From JANQOH01 sp965201155 (GTDB lineage Bacteria; Pseudomonadota; Alphaproteobacteria; UBA7887): a stretch of 64,000 nucleotides of DNA. The translations under genes were made by a program, and so were the position numbers. Shown one piece after another: positions 55,106 through 64,000 of this stretch; within the stretch, counting starts at the first letter, position 1; each line of letters begins with the position of its first letter. The DNA is taken from assembly GCA_965201155.1 (NCBI GenBank), contig OZ241752.1, forward strand, positions 868,001-932,000, given 5' to 3'. The notes under the pieces were generated by a model that was not told the origin of the DNA, did no database searches, and saw only the letters and a list, made by a program, of their open reading frames with translations.

Positions 55106-55911
55106 AAACGCCGCAACAAACCCTCTCGCTCACCGCTCTCCTCGCGGTCCTGGCCATGGCCGGCGCCCCCGCCGCCATAGCCGAAACCCCCGAGGAAAAA
55201 GGCCTGCGTATCATGACCGAAGCTGAAATGGACGCAAAAGGCTTCGGCGACAGCGAAGTCACCGTGACAATCGTGCTGCGCAACCGCCACGGCGAAGAAA
55301 GCGCCCGCTACTTCCGCATCCGAACCCTCGAACAGGCCGACGACGGCGACAAGACCCTCTCCGTCTTCGTTCGACCGCCCGACGTGCGCGGCACCGCCCT
55401 CCTGACTCACACCCACAAGGTCGGCGATGACGACATCTGGCTCTACTTGCCCGCCCTCAAGCGCGTCAAACGCATCAGTTCCTCAAACCAGTCCGGCTCA
55501 TTCGTCGGCAGCGAATTCGCTTACGAAGACCTCGGCAGCCAGGAAGTCGAGAAATACACCTATCGCTGGCTGCGCGACGAATCATGTCCCGGCGCCGCCA
55601 TGATCGAATGCACCAGGATCGAACGCTTCCCTGTCAACGAGCACTCGGGTTATACCCGCCACGAAGTCTGGTCAGACCACGAATACCGCCCATGGCGGGT
55701 CGACTTCTACGACCGCAAGAATACCCTGCTGAAAACCCTCACCTTCGACGACTATCGCATCTATCTCGACCGCTACTGGCGCGCCCACATCTTGTCCATG
55801 GTCAACCACCAGACCGGCAAATCCACCGACGTCCATCTCGACGAATACATCTTCCAGCAAGGCTTCAGTGACCGCGATTTCGACCGCCGTGCCCTCAGCC
55901 GCGCCCGCTAG
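55102..55911 (+). CDS. LolA-fold outer-membrane lipoprotein-sorting-like protein, partner of the MMPL transporter
   Basis: 269 residues with a signal peptide (SLTALLAVLAMAGAPAAIA). The body has the MucB/RseB/LolA-like curved sheet: VTVTIVLRNRHGEE, FVRPPDVRGTALLTHTHK, DIWLYLPALKRVKRISSSNQ, GSFVGSEFAYEDLGSQEVEKY, and LSMVNHQTGKSTDVHLDEY. Proteins of this group are encoded with RND transporters and likely carry their lipid-like substrate across the periplasm. Start overlaps the transporter by ATGA, so co-expression is strong. Confidence 0.9.
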   Translation: MKTPQQTLSLTALLAVLAMAGAPAAIAETPEEKGLRIMTEAEMDAKGFGDSEVTVTIVLRNRHGEESARYFRIRTLEQADDGDKTLSVFVRPPDVRGTALLTHTHKVGDDDIWLYLPALKRVKRISSSNQSGSFVGSEFAYEDLGSQEVEKYTYRWLRDESCPGAAMIECTRIERFPVNEHSGYTRHEVWSDHEYRPWRVDFYDRKNTLLKTLTFDDYRIYLDRYWRAHILSMVNHQTGKSTDVHLDEYIFQQGFSDRDFDRRALSRAR

Positions 55912-56870
55912 CGTCCCCGACCGCGCGGCAGATCAAGCCCCACACCCTCAAGCCCGCCAAACCAGTTCGCAAGGCTCGCACAATCGGCATCGGGCAGCGG
56001 AGGACGCAGAAGCGACGCCACATTCGATACCACATGCGCCGCCGAGCCGGTGCCGAACAACACCACATCAACTCCCGGCTCGTGACGCACATAACGGTAG
56101 GCAGCATCGATCACGCTCCGCGCCCCCGCCTCATGCACCAGAAAATCCAGCGGCGCAGCCTTGCCTGACAACGCCGCCGGAACCTGCCCCGAATCCGCCA
56201 GTTCCGTCACCGTGCGCGCCAGATACGCCGCATCGCTGAAAATCGCCCGCACTGCAAACATGATCAACGTACCGACGCCGCGCGCCCGCGCCGCCGGCAG
56301 CACATGCGCCCGCGCATTCTGGTTCATCATGTGAAACGCCAGCATCGCCGCTTCCCAGCCATCATCGGCCAGCGCACGCGTCAGCATCTCATGTCGCGGA
56401 TCGAACGGCGCCGTCTCGGTCACACCGATATGCGCAACCTTCCCCGTCTCCCGCGCGCGCTCCAAGACCGGGCGATAATGCTCCCGCGCTACCCCGTAAT
56501 CCGCCGGCGATACCGCATGAAGCAAAAACACATCGACATGATCGACACCCAGACGACGCAGCGAACCATCAAGACTTTCCGCAATAGCCGCCGGATCGCG
56601 CAATGCGCCGCCCCGCCTCAGCAGGCTCTTCGTCGAAATGACTACCCGCTCCCGCGCAACACCGCGTAACGCCTCGCCCAGCGCTTCCTCCGTTCCGTAA
56701 GCCTCCGCTGTATCGAAAAAATTCACTCCCAGATCCAGCGCCTGTTTCACCACGCGCACCGCATCTTTCATACCGCCGCCCGTCGCAAGGCCAAGGCGGC
56801 TGCTGCCGCCGCAGCCCAGCCCGGCAACCGAAACCCTGAGACCCGTTCGCCCCAGCTGCGCATATTCCAT
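55908..56870 (-). CDS. Aldo/keto reductase
   Basis: 320 residues, (alpha/beta)8 NAD(P)-dependent reductase. Asp and Tyr of the tetrad are in FFDTAEAYGTEEALGEAL, the Lys in VVISTKSLLRRGG, and the His in DHVDVFLLHAVSP. The C-terminal half lacks a long cofactor loop that would fix specificity. ATG 56870 (GGTGAGGGTGAGC site) is preferred to the open frame upstream. Substrate unknown. It overlaps the LolA-fold gene by 4 bp convergently, and its own start lies 19 bp from the end of mgtE. Confidence 0.9.
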   Translation of the reverse strand: MEYAQLGRTGLRVSVAGLGCGGSSRLGLATGGGMKDAVRVVKQALDLGVNFFDTAEAYGTEEALGEALRGVARERVVISTKSLLRRGGALRDPAAIAESLDGSLRRLGVDHVDVFLLHAVSPADYGVAREHYRPVLERARETGKVAHIGVTETAPFDPRHEMLTRALADDGWEAAMLAFHMMNQNARAHVLPAARARGVGTLIMFAVRAIFSDAAYLARTVTELADSGQVPAALSGKAAPLDFLVHEAGARSVIDAAYRYVRHEPGVDVVLFGTGSAAHVVSNVASLLRPPLPDADCASLANWFGGLEGVGLDLPRGRGR

Positions 56871-56889
56871 GCTCACCCTCACCAAACCG

Positions 56890-58274
56890 TCACAGGATGA
56901 TCAGTTCCGCCAGACCGAGAAAAACAAAGAACCCCACCACATCGGTCACTGTCGTCAACAATATGACCGCCGATATCGCCGGGTCCACGCCGGCGCGCGA
57001 CAAGGCCAGCGGTATCACCATCCCCGACGCCCCCGCAACCAGCAGATTGACAATCACCGCCAGCCCGATCACCACACCCAGAACCACATCGCCAAACCAC
57101 AGAAACGCCGCTGTACCGGTGATCAGCGCAAAAATCCCGCCATTCGCTGCCGCCACGCGGCACTCCTTCCACACGATGCGCGCCGCGTTCGCCGCAGTCA
57201 GTTCCTTCGTCGCCAGCGCCCGCACCGCCACCGTCAATGTCTGTGTCCCCGCATTTCCCCCATCGACGCGACGATCGGCATCAGCACCGCAAGCGCCACA
57301 AGCTGTCCGATGGTGTCCGCAAACAACGCAATCGTCAGTGACGCCAGCACCGCCGTCGCCAGATTCACCGCCAGCCACGCGCAGCGCCGGCGCACCGTGC
57401 CCAGTGCCCCCAGATGCAGGTCGCCCTCACCCGCCACGCCGCCGAGCCGGTGAATGTCCTCTTCCGCCTCCTCCTGCATCACATCCATAACATCGTCCAC
57501 CGTGATCTGCCTCAGTAACCGCCGGTCCGGCCCCACCACCGCCGCCGACGCCAGGTCGTATTGATCAAACCGGTAGGCAACTTCCTCCTGATCCATATCA
57601 GCAGGGATCAATTGCAGGTCCGGTTTCATGATGCCGGAAATCACGACCGGCCGCTTGGTGCGCATCGCCCGGCTCAGCGGCACCGCGCCAATCGGGCAGT
57701 GATGCGGATCAACCACGAAGATTTCATAAAACTCGTCTGGCAGATCATCGCTGTCGCGCAGCCAGTCGATAACCTGACCGACCGACCAATAGGCGGGAAC
57801 CGCCACATGGTCGCGCTGCATCAGACGCCCGGCGCTCCTCTCGGGATACGCCAGCGCTTCTTCCAGAAGCTGCCGGTCGGCCGGCGGCATGGCGTCAAGA
57901 ACCCGGCGCCGCGCCCCTTCCTCCATACCCTCGATCAGATATGCGGCGTCATCCGTGTCAAGCTCCGATGCCGCTGCCGCAATCTCCGCATCGTCGATGC
58001 TGCCCAGCACGTCGTCGCGTACCGGTTCGTCGAGATCCGCCAGCATCCCGGGGTCGATCCCCGGCCCCAGAGCCGCCAGCAGCGCCGCCCGGTCGTCAGC
58101 GTTCAGAGCTTCGAGAAGATCCGCAAGATCGGCGCTGTGAAGCGGCGCCGTCAGTGCCCGTGCGCCGTCCCCGTCACCCGCAGCCAGCGCCTCCGCAACC
58201 GCCCGCACGAGATCCGGCGTCAGCGGCGACCCGCTCGCAAATCCGCCCGGTAAAATGTCTGAGGGTGTGGCCAT
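56890..58274 (-). pseudogene. mgtE: Magnesium transporter MgtE, frameshifted
   Basis: The N-domain (superhelical, about residues 25-140), the CBS pair (HVAVPAYWSVGQVIDWL and DLASAAVVGPDRRLLRQITVDDVMDVM) and the first membrane helices (FADTIGQLVALAVLMPIVASMG) are in one frame starting at 58274. The frame is then lost in a G run (five C at 57257-57261 on the plus strand). One more base in that run would restore MGGNAGTQTLTV, the ion-path motif. The rest (ALATKELTAANAARIVWKE and further membrane helices) continues in another frame to 56890. It would be about 461 residues. This may be a real knock-out, a phase-variable tract or a sequencing error. Confidence 0.85.
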
Positions 58275-58367
58275 GGCCCGGCCCTGCGGTGCGCACGAAC
58301 CCGCCTTGGCGGCTGCGCAATGGCGTCAATGCGCTATCGCGTCAATGTACTGTCAACAACTGGAATT

Positions 58368-58454
58368 TGGTGCGGTCGAGAAGACTCGAACTTCCACGGG
58401 GTCTCCCCCACAGCGACCTCAACGCTGCGCGTCTACCTGTTCCGCCACGACCGC
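58368..58454 (-). tRNA. tRNA-Leu (anticodon GAG)
   Basis: Minus strand, 87 nt with encoded CCA. It begins GCGGTCGTGGCGGAAC. The anticodon stem CAGCG/CGCTG encloses TTGAGGT, giving GAG (reads CUC/CUU). The long variable arm (GTGGGGGAGACCCCGT region) fits a class II tRNA, and GTTCGAGTC is the T loop. It occupies most of the gap between mgtE and lipB. Confidence 0.95.
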
Positions 58455-58601
58455 GCCATCGACCTCCGCATAGCAAATCCCGCCCCGGCACGCAACCGCC
58501 GCGCCCTCCGCAAAATACCCAGCCGACCGCCGCAATTGACAATCCCGCCTGCAGGACAAACCTTGCCCCCGACCCCCGCCAATACACCGAGGAGAGCGCT
58601 C

Positions 58602-59321
58602 GTGCCCCTGACGGATGGCGTCGTGGAATGGCAAACCGCGGCACAGCCGATAACCTACCCTGCCGCCCTCGCGGCCATGGACTCCCGCGTCGCCGAAATC
58701 GCCCGCGGCTGCGCCCGCGAAATGGTGTGGCTGCTCGAACACCCGCCCCTCTACACCCGCGGCACCAGCGCCGGCGCCGACGAACTCATCGACCCCCGCG
58801 GACTGCCCGTTTACGAAACCGGCCGCGGGGGACGCTACACATGGCACGGGCCGGGACAGCGAATCGCGTACGTCATGCTCGACCTCAAACGCCCGGGACG
58901 ACGCGCCGACGTGCGCCGCTTCGTCTGCGACCTCGAAGCCTGGATCATCGACACTCTCGCCGACCTCGGCGTGCGCGCCTTTCGCCGCCCGGGACGCATC
59001 GGCGTCTGGACCACCGCAAAAGACGGCGCCGAAGCCAAGATCGCCGCCCTCGGCATCCGCTTGCGGCGCTGGGTGAGCTTCCACGGCATCGCCGTCAACG
59101 TCGCCCCGGACCTCTCCCACTACGCCGGGATCATCCCCTGCGGCCTCCGCGGCTACGGCGTCACCTCCCTCGCCGCACTCGGCCGCACCGCCACCATGCA
59201 CGACCTCGACGCTGCCCTGCATGCACACTTCCAACGGCGCTTCGGCGTGGTGGCAGCCCCCGGTCCCAGTACCTATAGTGCGTCCCGCACAACCGAAAAC
59301 TCCCTGCAGGAAAACCCATGA
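58602..59321 (+). CDS. lipB: Octanoyltransferase LipB
   Basis: Moves octanoyl from acyl carrier protein to the lipoyl domains, first step of lipoate synthesis. From GTG 58602 (GAGGAG 7 nt before) the protein has 239 residues. Motifs: WLLEHPPLYTRGTSAG, the hallmark GRGGRYTWHGPGQ, KIAALGIRLRRWVSFHGIAVNV, and PCGLRGYGVTSL with the catalytic Cys. The stop overlaps hemB by 4 bp. No lipA is nearby. Confidence 0.94.
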   Translation: MPLTDGVVEWQTAAQPITYPAALAAMDSRVAEIARGCAREMVWLLEHPPLYTRGTSAGADELIDPRGLPVYETGRGGRYTWHGPGQRIAYVMLDLKRPGRRADVRRFVCDLEAWIIDTLADLGVRAFRRPGRIGVWTTAKDGAEAKIAALGIRLRRWVSFHGIAVNVAPDLSHYAGIIPCGLRGYGVTSLAALGRTATMHDLDAALHAHFQRRFGVVAAPGPSTYSASRTTENSLQENP

Positions 59322-60343
59322 CCGGTCCCTCCCTGCCGTTCGAGGCCGGCACGTTTCCGGCAACCCGCCTGCGCCGCAACCGGCGCGAATCATGGTCGCG
59401 CCGCCTCGTCGCCGAAACCCGCCTCGCCGCCGACGACCTGATCTGGCCCGTCTTCGTCCACGACCACGACACCCCCGCGCCGGTGCCCTCCATGCCCGGC
59501 GTCGTCCGCCACTCCATCCCCGGCCTCGTCGAGGCCGCCGGGCGCGCCCGAGATCTCGGCATCCCGGCCCTCGCCATCTTTCCCGTAACCCCGGAAGAAC
59601 GCAAATCACCGGACGGCGAAGAAGCCGTCAACCCCCGAAATCTCGTCTGCCGCGCAGTTCGCGCCGTCGCCCGCGCCGTTCCCGATATCGGCATCATCTG
59701 CGACGTCGCGCTCGACCCCTACACCACTCACGGACAGGACGGCCTCGTGCGCAACGGTTATGTGACCAATGACGAAACACTGGAAGTGCTGGTCGCGCAG
59801 GCGCTCGTACAAGCCGAAGCCGGCTGCCACATAGTTGCGCCGTCGGACATGATGGACGGACGCGTCGGTGCCATCCGCGCCGGACTGGACAGCGCCGGTT
59901 TTGACGCCGTGCGCATTATGGCCTATTCGGCAAAATATGCGTCCGCCTTCTACGGACCCTTCCGCGACGCTGTCGGTTCCTCCGCCGCCCTCGGCCAGGG
60001 CGACAAGCGAACCTACCAGATGAACCCCGCCAACGGCGGCGAAGCCCTGCGCGAAACCGCCCTCGACATCGCCGAAGGCGCCGATATCGTCATGGTCAAG
60101 CCCGGCATGCCTTATCTCGACATCATCCACCGCGTAAAATCACAGTTCGGCGTTCCCACCTGCGCCTACCAGGTGAGCGGCGAATACGCCATGCTCAACG
60201 CCGCCGCCAACAATGGCTGGCTCGACGGCGAACGCGCCATGATGGAAAGCCTCACCGCCTTCAAACGCGCCGGCGCCGACGCCATCCTGACCTACTTCGC
60301 CTTTATCGCCGCCCAGCGCCTAGCCAATCCCGCCTCATCGTGA
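59318..60343 (+). CDS. hemB: Delta-aminolevulinic acid dehydratase (porphobilinogen synthase)
   Basis: Condenses two 5-aminolevulinate to porphobilinogen in heme synthesis. 341 residues. The two active-site Lys are in YSAKYASAFYGPFRDA and MVKPGMPYLDI. The metal region IICDVALDPYTTHGQDG lacks the cluster of three Cys of zinc-type enzymes and has Asp/Thr/His instead, the magnesium form usual in alphaproteobacteria. Its ATG overlaps the lipB stop (ATGA). Confidence 0.96.
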   Translation: MTGPSLPFEAGTFPATRLRRNRRESWSRRLVAETRLAADDLIWPVFVHDHDTPAPVPSMPGVVRHSIPGLVEAAGRARDLGIPALAIFPVTPEERKSPDGEEAVNPRNLVCRAVRAVARAVPDIGIICDVALDPYTTHGQDGLVRNGYVTNDETLEVLVAQALVQAEAGCHIVAPSDMMDGRVGAIRAGLDSAGFDAVRIMAYSAKYASAFYGPFRDAVGSSAALGQGDKRTYQMNPANGGEALRETALDIAEGADIVMVKPGMPYLDIIHRVKSQFGVPTCAYQVSGEYAMLNAAANNGWLDGERAMMESLTAFKRAGADAILTYFAFIAAQRLANPASS

Positions 60344-60789
60344 TGCGGACAAACCCTTGCGCAACCCTGGTAATTCTGCTATTGTTCCCTTGTTATTCGT
60401 TCACAACATTCCCTGTAACGTGATTGGAGAGTCGCCCGTATTTCGCCATGATTCAGCCGTAGATCCGCTGCGATACCCCCCAAATCCCGTGAAATCTCGG
60501 CAAATCCCACTTTGTACGCCTGTGACACCGCCCCAATTTCGCCTCATTTGGGTCGAAAATAGGGCAGCATGTGAATTTGCCAACCTGCCCGCATCACGGG
60601 AGGGCTGGCGTCACACCGCGCCCGCATCTATAATGCCGCCAAGGGTGGCCCCGCCGCGCCCTCCGGGGCAGCGCGCCTGAACCCGTCCGCCACGTTCAGG
60701 ACCGAACCAACCAGATACGCCCGCAAGGACAAGCGCCCCAGCCGCGCCCGCATCATCGCGCAAACGACAAGGATAATGAGACCCTGGCC
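60344..60789. other. 446-bp leader and intergenic region before rplS
   Basis: No gene recognised; a short plus-strand frame at 60357-60680 shows no family motif and has no ribosome-binding site. The left part is AT-richer than the neighbourhood. The right part carries a promoter candidate (60605-60634) and a hairpin GCCCCG/CGGGGC (60648-60669) in the presumed leader. No Leu-rich leader peptide was found, so leu attenuation here is not supported. Confidence 0.6.
60605..60634 (+). promoter_or_regulatory. Candidate promoter for rplS-leuCDB
   Basis: A perfect TATAAT at 60629-60634 with CTGGCG (60605-60610) 18 bp upstream as a weak -35. Transcription would begin near 60641, about 150 bp before rplS, just before the GCCCCG hairpin. 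Seen by eye only. Confidence 0.4.
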
Positions 60790-61197
60790 ATGAACATCAT
60801 CGAACAGTTGGAACAGGAGCAGATTGCCGAACTCTCCGCCCGGCGCGAACACCCCGTACCCCGCTTCGCACCGGGCGACACAGTGCGCGTCCATGTGCGC
60901 GTGGTCGAAGGCGCTCGCTCCCGCCTTCAGGCTTTCGAAGGGGTATGCATCGCTCGCGCCAACAAGGGTGTGAACTCCAACTTCACCGTCCGCAAACTCT
61001 CCTACGGCGAAGGCGTGGAGCGCGTGTTTCCCCTCTACTCACCCCTCGTCGAACGCATAGAACTCATGCGCCGCGGCGCCGTCCGCCGCGCCAAGCTCTA
61101 TTACCTCAGAGGACGCACCGGCAAAGCCGCACGCATCGCCGAAAAACGCGACGACCGTAGCCGCGCCGCACGCAAACCCGCACCGTCCGGGGCCTGA
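60790..61197 (+). CDS. rplS: Large ribosomal subunit protein bL19
   Basis: 135 residues. MNIIEQLEQEQI, FAPGDTVRVHVRVVEG, RLQAFEGVCIARANKGVNSNFTVRK and the C-terminal LYYLRGRTGKAARI are diagnostic. It sits at the 30S-50S interface. The usual partners rpsP, rimM and trmD are not upstream here; rplS instead leads directly into leuC after 3 bp. Confidence 0.96.
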   Translation: MNIIEQLEQEQIAELSARREHPVPRFAPGDTVRVHVRVVEGARSRLQAFEGVCIARANKGVNSNFTVRKLSYGEGVERVFPLYSPLVERIELMRRGAVRRAKLYYLRGRTGKAARIAEKRDDRSRAARKPAPSGA

Positions 61198-61200
61198 ACC

Positions 61201-62613
61201 ATGGCCGCGCCGCGCACGCTGTTCGACAACATCTGGCAAAACCACCTCGTCGATACCCAGGACGACGGAACCGCACTCATCTATATCGACCGCCACCTGG
61301 TGCACGAAGTCACCAGCCCGCAGGCGTTCGAAGGACTGCGGCAGGCCGGACGCCCCGTGCGGCGCCCCGACGCAGCCCTCGCCGTCGCCGACCACAATAT
61401 CCCCACCGTCACTGCCGACCGCGCCGCCGGCATCGCCGACGAAATCTCGCGCCTGCAAGTCGAAACCCTGGAGGAAAACTGCGCCGAGTTCGGCGTCCCC
61501 TACCTCCCCGTCAACGACATCCGCCAGGGCATCGTCCATATCATCGGCCCCGAACAAGGCTTCACCCTCCCCGGAACTACCATCGTCTGCGGTGACAGCC
61601 ACACGGCAACTCACGGCGCCTTCGGCGCCCTCGCTTTCGGCATCGGCACCAGCGAAGTCGAACATGTGCTGGCAACCCAGACCCTGATCCAGCGCCGCCC
61701 CGCCAATATGCGCGTCACCGTCAATGGCGCCCTCCCGCCGGGCGTCACCGCCAAGGATGTCATCCTCGGTATAATCGGCCATATCGGCACCGCAGGCAGC
61801 ACCGGCCACGTCATCGAATATGCTGGTTCCGTCATTCGCAGCCTCTCCATGGAAGGCCGCATGACCGTATGCAACATGTCCATCGAGGCCGGCGCGCGGG
61901 CCGGTCTCATCGCACCGGACGACACCACCTTCGCATGGCTGAAAGGCCGGCCCATGGCCCCCAAGGGAGCCGCTTGGGAACAGGCCGAAGCCTTCTGGCG
62001 CAGCCTGCCCACCGACCAGGGCGCAACCTTCGACAAGGAAGTCTCGCTGAACGGCAGCGACCTCGCCCCCCACGTAACCTGGGGAACCAGCCCCCAGGAC
62101 GTCGCTCCCATCACCGGCGCCGTACCCGACCCCGCCGACCGGGAGGATGAACGCGAACGCAACGCCCTCGCCAGCGCCCTCGACTACATGGCCCTCGCCC
62201 CCAACACCCGCCTCACCGATATCACCATAGACCGCGTCTTCATCGGCAGTTGCACCAACGGACGCATCGAGGACCTGCGCGCCGCCGCACAGATCGCCAG
62301 AGGCCGCCGCGTTGCCGACGGCGTCGGCGCCATGGTTGTCCCCGGTTCCGGCCTCGTAAAGGAACAGGCGGAAAGCGAAGGCCTCGACCGCATCTTCATC
62401 GAAGCCGGCTTCGAGTGGCGTGAACCGGGCTGCTCAATGTGCCTCGCCATGAACGCCGACCGCCTCGAACCTGGGCAGCGTTGCGCCTCCACCTCCAACC
62501 GCAACTTCGAAGGCCGCCAGGGACGCGGCGGACGCACCCACCTCGTCAGCCCCGCCATGGCCGCCGCGGCCGCGGTCGCCGGCCGCCTCGCCGACGTGCG
62601 CGACTTCACCTGA
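61201..62613 (+). CDS. leuC: 3-isopropylmalate dehydratase large subunit
   Basis: 470 residues. Isomerises 2-isopropylmalate in leucine synthesis, with a [4Fe-4S] cluster. Cluster cysteines are in FIGSCTNGRIEDL and in PGCSMCLAMN. ALIYIDRHLVHEVTSPQAFE and VCGDSHTATHGAFGALAFGIGTSEVEHVLATQ are typical. It is one operon with leuD and leuB. Confidence 0.97.
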   Translation: MAAPRTLFDNIWQNHLVDTQDDGTALIYIDRHLVHEVTSPQAFEGLRQAGRPVRRPDAALAVADHNIPTVTADRAAGIADEISRLQVETLEENCAEFGVPYLPVNDIRQGIVHIIGPEQGFTLPGTTIVCGDSHTATHGAFGALAFGIGTSEVEHVLATQTLIQRRPANMRVTVNGALPPGVTAKDVILGIIGHIGTAGSTGHVIEYAGSVIRSLSMEGRMTVCNMSIEAGARAGLIAPDDTTFAWLKGRPMAPKGAAWEQAEAFWRSLPTDQGATFDKEVSLNGSDLAPHVTWGTSPQDVAPITGAVPDPADREDERERNALASALDYMALAPNTRLTDITIDRVFIGSCTNGRIEDLRAAAQIARGRRVADGVGAMVVPGSGLVKEQAESEGLDRIFIEAGFEWREPGCSMCLAMNADRLEPGQRCASTSNRNFEGRQGRGGRTHLVSPAMAAAAAVAGRLADVRDFT

Positions 62614-62647
62614 CCCGGCGCCCCGGCGCATAACCAGGAAATCCCCC

Positions 62648-63256
62648 ATGCAGCCGTTCCGTACCTTGACCGGTATCGCCGCCCCCCTGCGCATGATCAA
62701 CGTCGATACCGACCGGATCATCCCCAAACAGTTCCTCAAGACCATCAAGCGCACCGGCCTCGGCGTCAATCTGTTCAACGACCTGCGCTACACCCCCGAC
62801 GGCGCCGAAATCCCCGGCTTTGTGCTCAACCGCAACCCCTGGCGCAACGCCGAACTCCTGATCGCCGGCGCCAATTTCGGCTGCGGATCCAGCCGCGAGC
62901 ACGCCCCTTGGGCGCTGCTCGACTTCGGCATACGATGCGTCATCGCTCCCAGCTTCGCCGACATTTTCTACAATAACTGTTTCAAGAACGGCATCCTGCC
63001 CGTAACCCTGCCCGAACAAACGGTCGAAAATCTGCTTGATCAGGCCGAACAGGGCGGCAATGCCCGCTTCACGGTCGATCTCGAAAACTCTGCCGTCACC
63101 CCGCCGGACGGCGACCGCGTCACCTTCGCCATCGACCCGTTCCGCCGCCATTGCCTGCTCAACGGCCTCGATGACATCGGCCTCACATTGCAGAAGGCGC
63201 CGGCAATCGAAGCATTCGAAACCAGCCGGCGCGCCGCACAACCCTGGCTCGCCTGA
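62648..63256 (+). CDS. leuD: 3-isopropylmalate dehydratase small subunit
   Basis: 202 residues, forming the swivel domain of the dehydratase. PLRMINVDTDRIIPKQFLKT, NPWRNAELLIAGANFGCGSSREHAPWAL and FADIFYNNCFKNGILPV are family landmarks. It is 34 bp after leuC. Confidence 0.97.
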   Translation: MQPFRTLTGIAAPLRMINVDTDRIIPKQFLKTIKRTGLGVNLFNDLRYTPDGAEIPGFVLNRNPWRNAELLIAGANFGCGSSREHAPWALLDFGIRCVIAPSFADIFYNNCFKNGILPVTLPEQTVENLLDQAEQGGNARFTVDLENSAVTPPDGDRVTFAIDPFRRHCLLNGLDDIGLTLQKAPAIEAFETSRRAAQPWLA

Positions 63257-63292
63257 GCAACCCCCCAACCCGAAAACACAAGAGGAAATACA

Positions 63293-64000
63293 ATGGCAGG
63301 CAACAAGAAGTTGCTGCTGTTGCCCGGCGACGGCATCGGCCCCGAAGTGATGAATGAAACCCGCAAGGTCATCGACTGGTTCGGGCGCCGCGAGGCGCTG
63401 TCGTTCGAAACCGAGGAAGCGCTCGCCGGCGGCGCCTCTTATGATACCCACGGCACCCCGCTCACCAATGCCGCCATGGACCTCGCAATGGAAGCCGACG
63501 CAGTGCTGTTCGGCGCCGTCGGCGGCCCCAAATGGGACGAACTCGACTTCTCTGTGAAGCCCGAACGCGGCCTCCTGCGCTTGCGCAAGGAAATGGACCT
63601 GTTCGCCAATCTGCGCCCCGCCACCGTCTTCGAACCGCTGGTGGAAGCCTCCACCCTCAAACCCGACATCGTCCGCGGGCTCGATATCATGATCGTCCGC
63701 GAATTGACCGGCGGCATATATTTCGGCGAGCCGCGCGGCGTCGAAACCCTCGCCGACGGCAGCCGGCGCGGCGTCAATACGGAAGTCTATACCACCCCCG
63801 AAGTGGAGCGCGTCGGCCGCGTGGCACTTGACCTCGCACGCAAGCGGCGCAACTTCGTGCATTCCGTCGAAAAAGCCAATGTCATGGAAAGCGGCCAGAT
63901 GTGGCGCGAGGATATGCAAGCGCTGCGCGACCGCGAATATGACGACGTCGAACTGCACCACATGTATGCCGACAATGCTGCCATGCAACTCGTGCGCTGG
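63293..64000 (+). CDS. leuB: 3-isopropylmalate dehydrogenase, cut by the window edge
   Basis: About 236 N-terminal residues of an expected 360. LLLLPGDGIGPEV, the loop DAVLFGAVGGPKWD, LRLRKEMDLFANLRPA, RELTGGIYFGEPRG and EKANVM are intact, with the catalytic Tyr (GGIYFGEPRG) present. An AAGAGGAAA site precedes ATG 63293. It oxidises and decarboxylates 3-isopropylmalate with NAD. The 3' end is outside the window. Confidence 0.97.
   Translation, partial: MAGNKKLLLLPGDGIGPEVMNETRKVIDWFGRREALSFETEEALAGGASYDTHGTPLTNAAMDLAMEADAVLFGAVGGPKWDELDFSVKPERGLLRLRKEMDLFANLRPATVFEPLVEASTLKPDIVRGLDIMIVRELTGGIYFGEPRGVETLADGSRRGVNTEVYTTPEVERVGRVALDLARKRRNFVHSVEKANVMESGQMWREDMQALRDREYDDVELHHMYADNAAMQLVRW

Noticed and set aside
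60384..60405. GTTC repeats before rplS as a LexA box of the alphaproteobacterial GTTC-N7-GTTC type
   Set aside because: The spacing between the two GTTC is 11 bp, not 7, and no SOS gene follows.
60641..60789. Leucine leader peptide or attenuator before rplS-leuCDB
   Set aside because: No short frame with Leu codons and ribosome-binding site was found; only one hairpin.

Overview
The window is GC-rich chromosomal DNA, most probably from an alphaproteobacterium of Rhodospirillales-like gene content. Pointers are an NDUFS4-type complex I accessory subunit, an HspQ homologue, a HemB without the zinc cysteine cluster, and many CoA, glutathione-transferase and CaiB/BaiF genes. Genes are packed into short operons with 1-4 bp stop/start overlaps. 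Both ends cut through genes: bioB at the left and leuB at the right.

Positions 1-17147 are mainly housekeeping: bioB, gmk, rsmA, surA, a GST, a thiolase/DUF35 pair, speE next to an ankyrin-repeat protein, and hspQ. Then come a three-gene set (sorbosone-dehydrogenase-like, TPP enzyme, AroE-like), the uvrB-pteridine reductase-folB operon, a superoxide-dismutase-fold protein that has lost its metal ligands, tRNA-Thr and a PNPOx-fold protein.

Positions 18411-23877 form an island between the 3' ends of two convergent CaiB/BaiF CoA-transferases. It holds a decayed higBA module (nonsense codon in higA), an N-terminal scrap of a type III DNA methyltransferase, an IS630 element with a frameshift site and a scrap of a second IS630. 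It also holds an intact lipoprotein that joins a zinc-metalloprotease motif to a TbpB-like barrel, and an IS5 element with a broken transposase.

Positions 23878-37478 carry catabolic and transport genes: CoA-transferase, GST, MFS and DMT transporters, a class V aminotransferase, a Tat-type amidohydrolase, and an MBL/HAD/molybdenum-hydroxylase/PLP-enzyme operon. tRNA-Arg, the NDUFS4-like subunit and a HAD phosphatase follow. Positions 37757-42654 encode a Gld-type ABC transporter (ATPase, permease, GldG-like, DUF4340).

Positions 42723-50826 are one minus-strand operon: an acyl-CoA ligase, then a complete Liv-type ABC transporter (livG, livH, livM, livK, livF) and a SixA-like phosphatase. The LivG protein has an extra N-terminal domain. 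Uptake of an organic acid coupled to CoA activation is a reasonable inference.

Positions 50963-64000 hold a GST, a Tat-type alpha/beta hydrolase with a duplicated ribosome-binding site and start, an MMPL/RND transporter with a LolA-fold partner, and an aldo/keto reductase. A frameshifted mgtE, tRNA-Leu, lipB-hemB and rplS-leuC-leuD-leuB complete the window. No CRISPR array, rRNA or intact defence locus was seen. The most unusual items are the fadD-liv operon with its domain-fused LivG, the protease-barrel lipoprotein and the metal-less SOD-fold protein.
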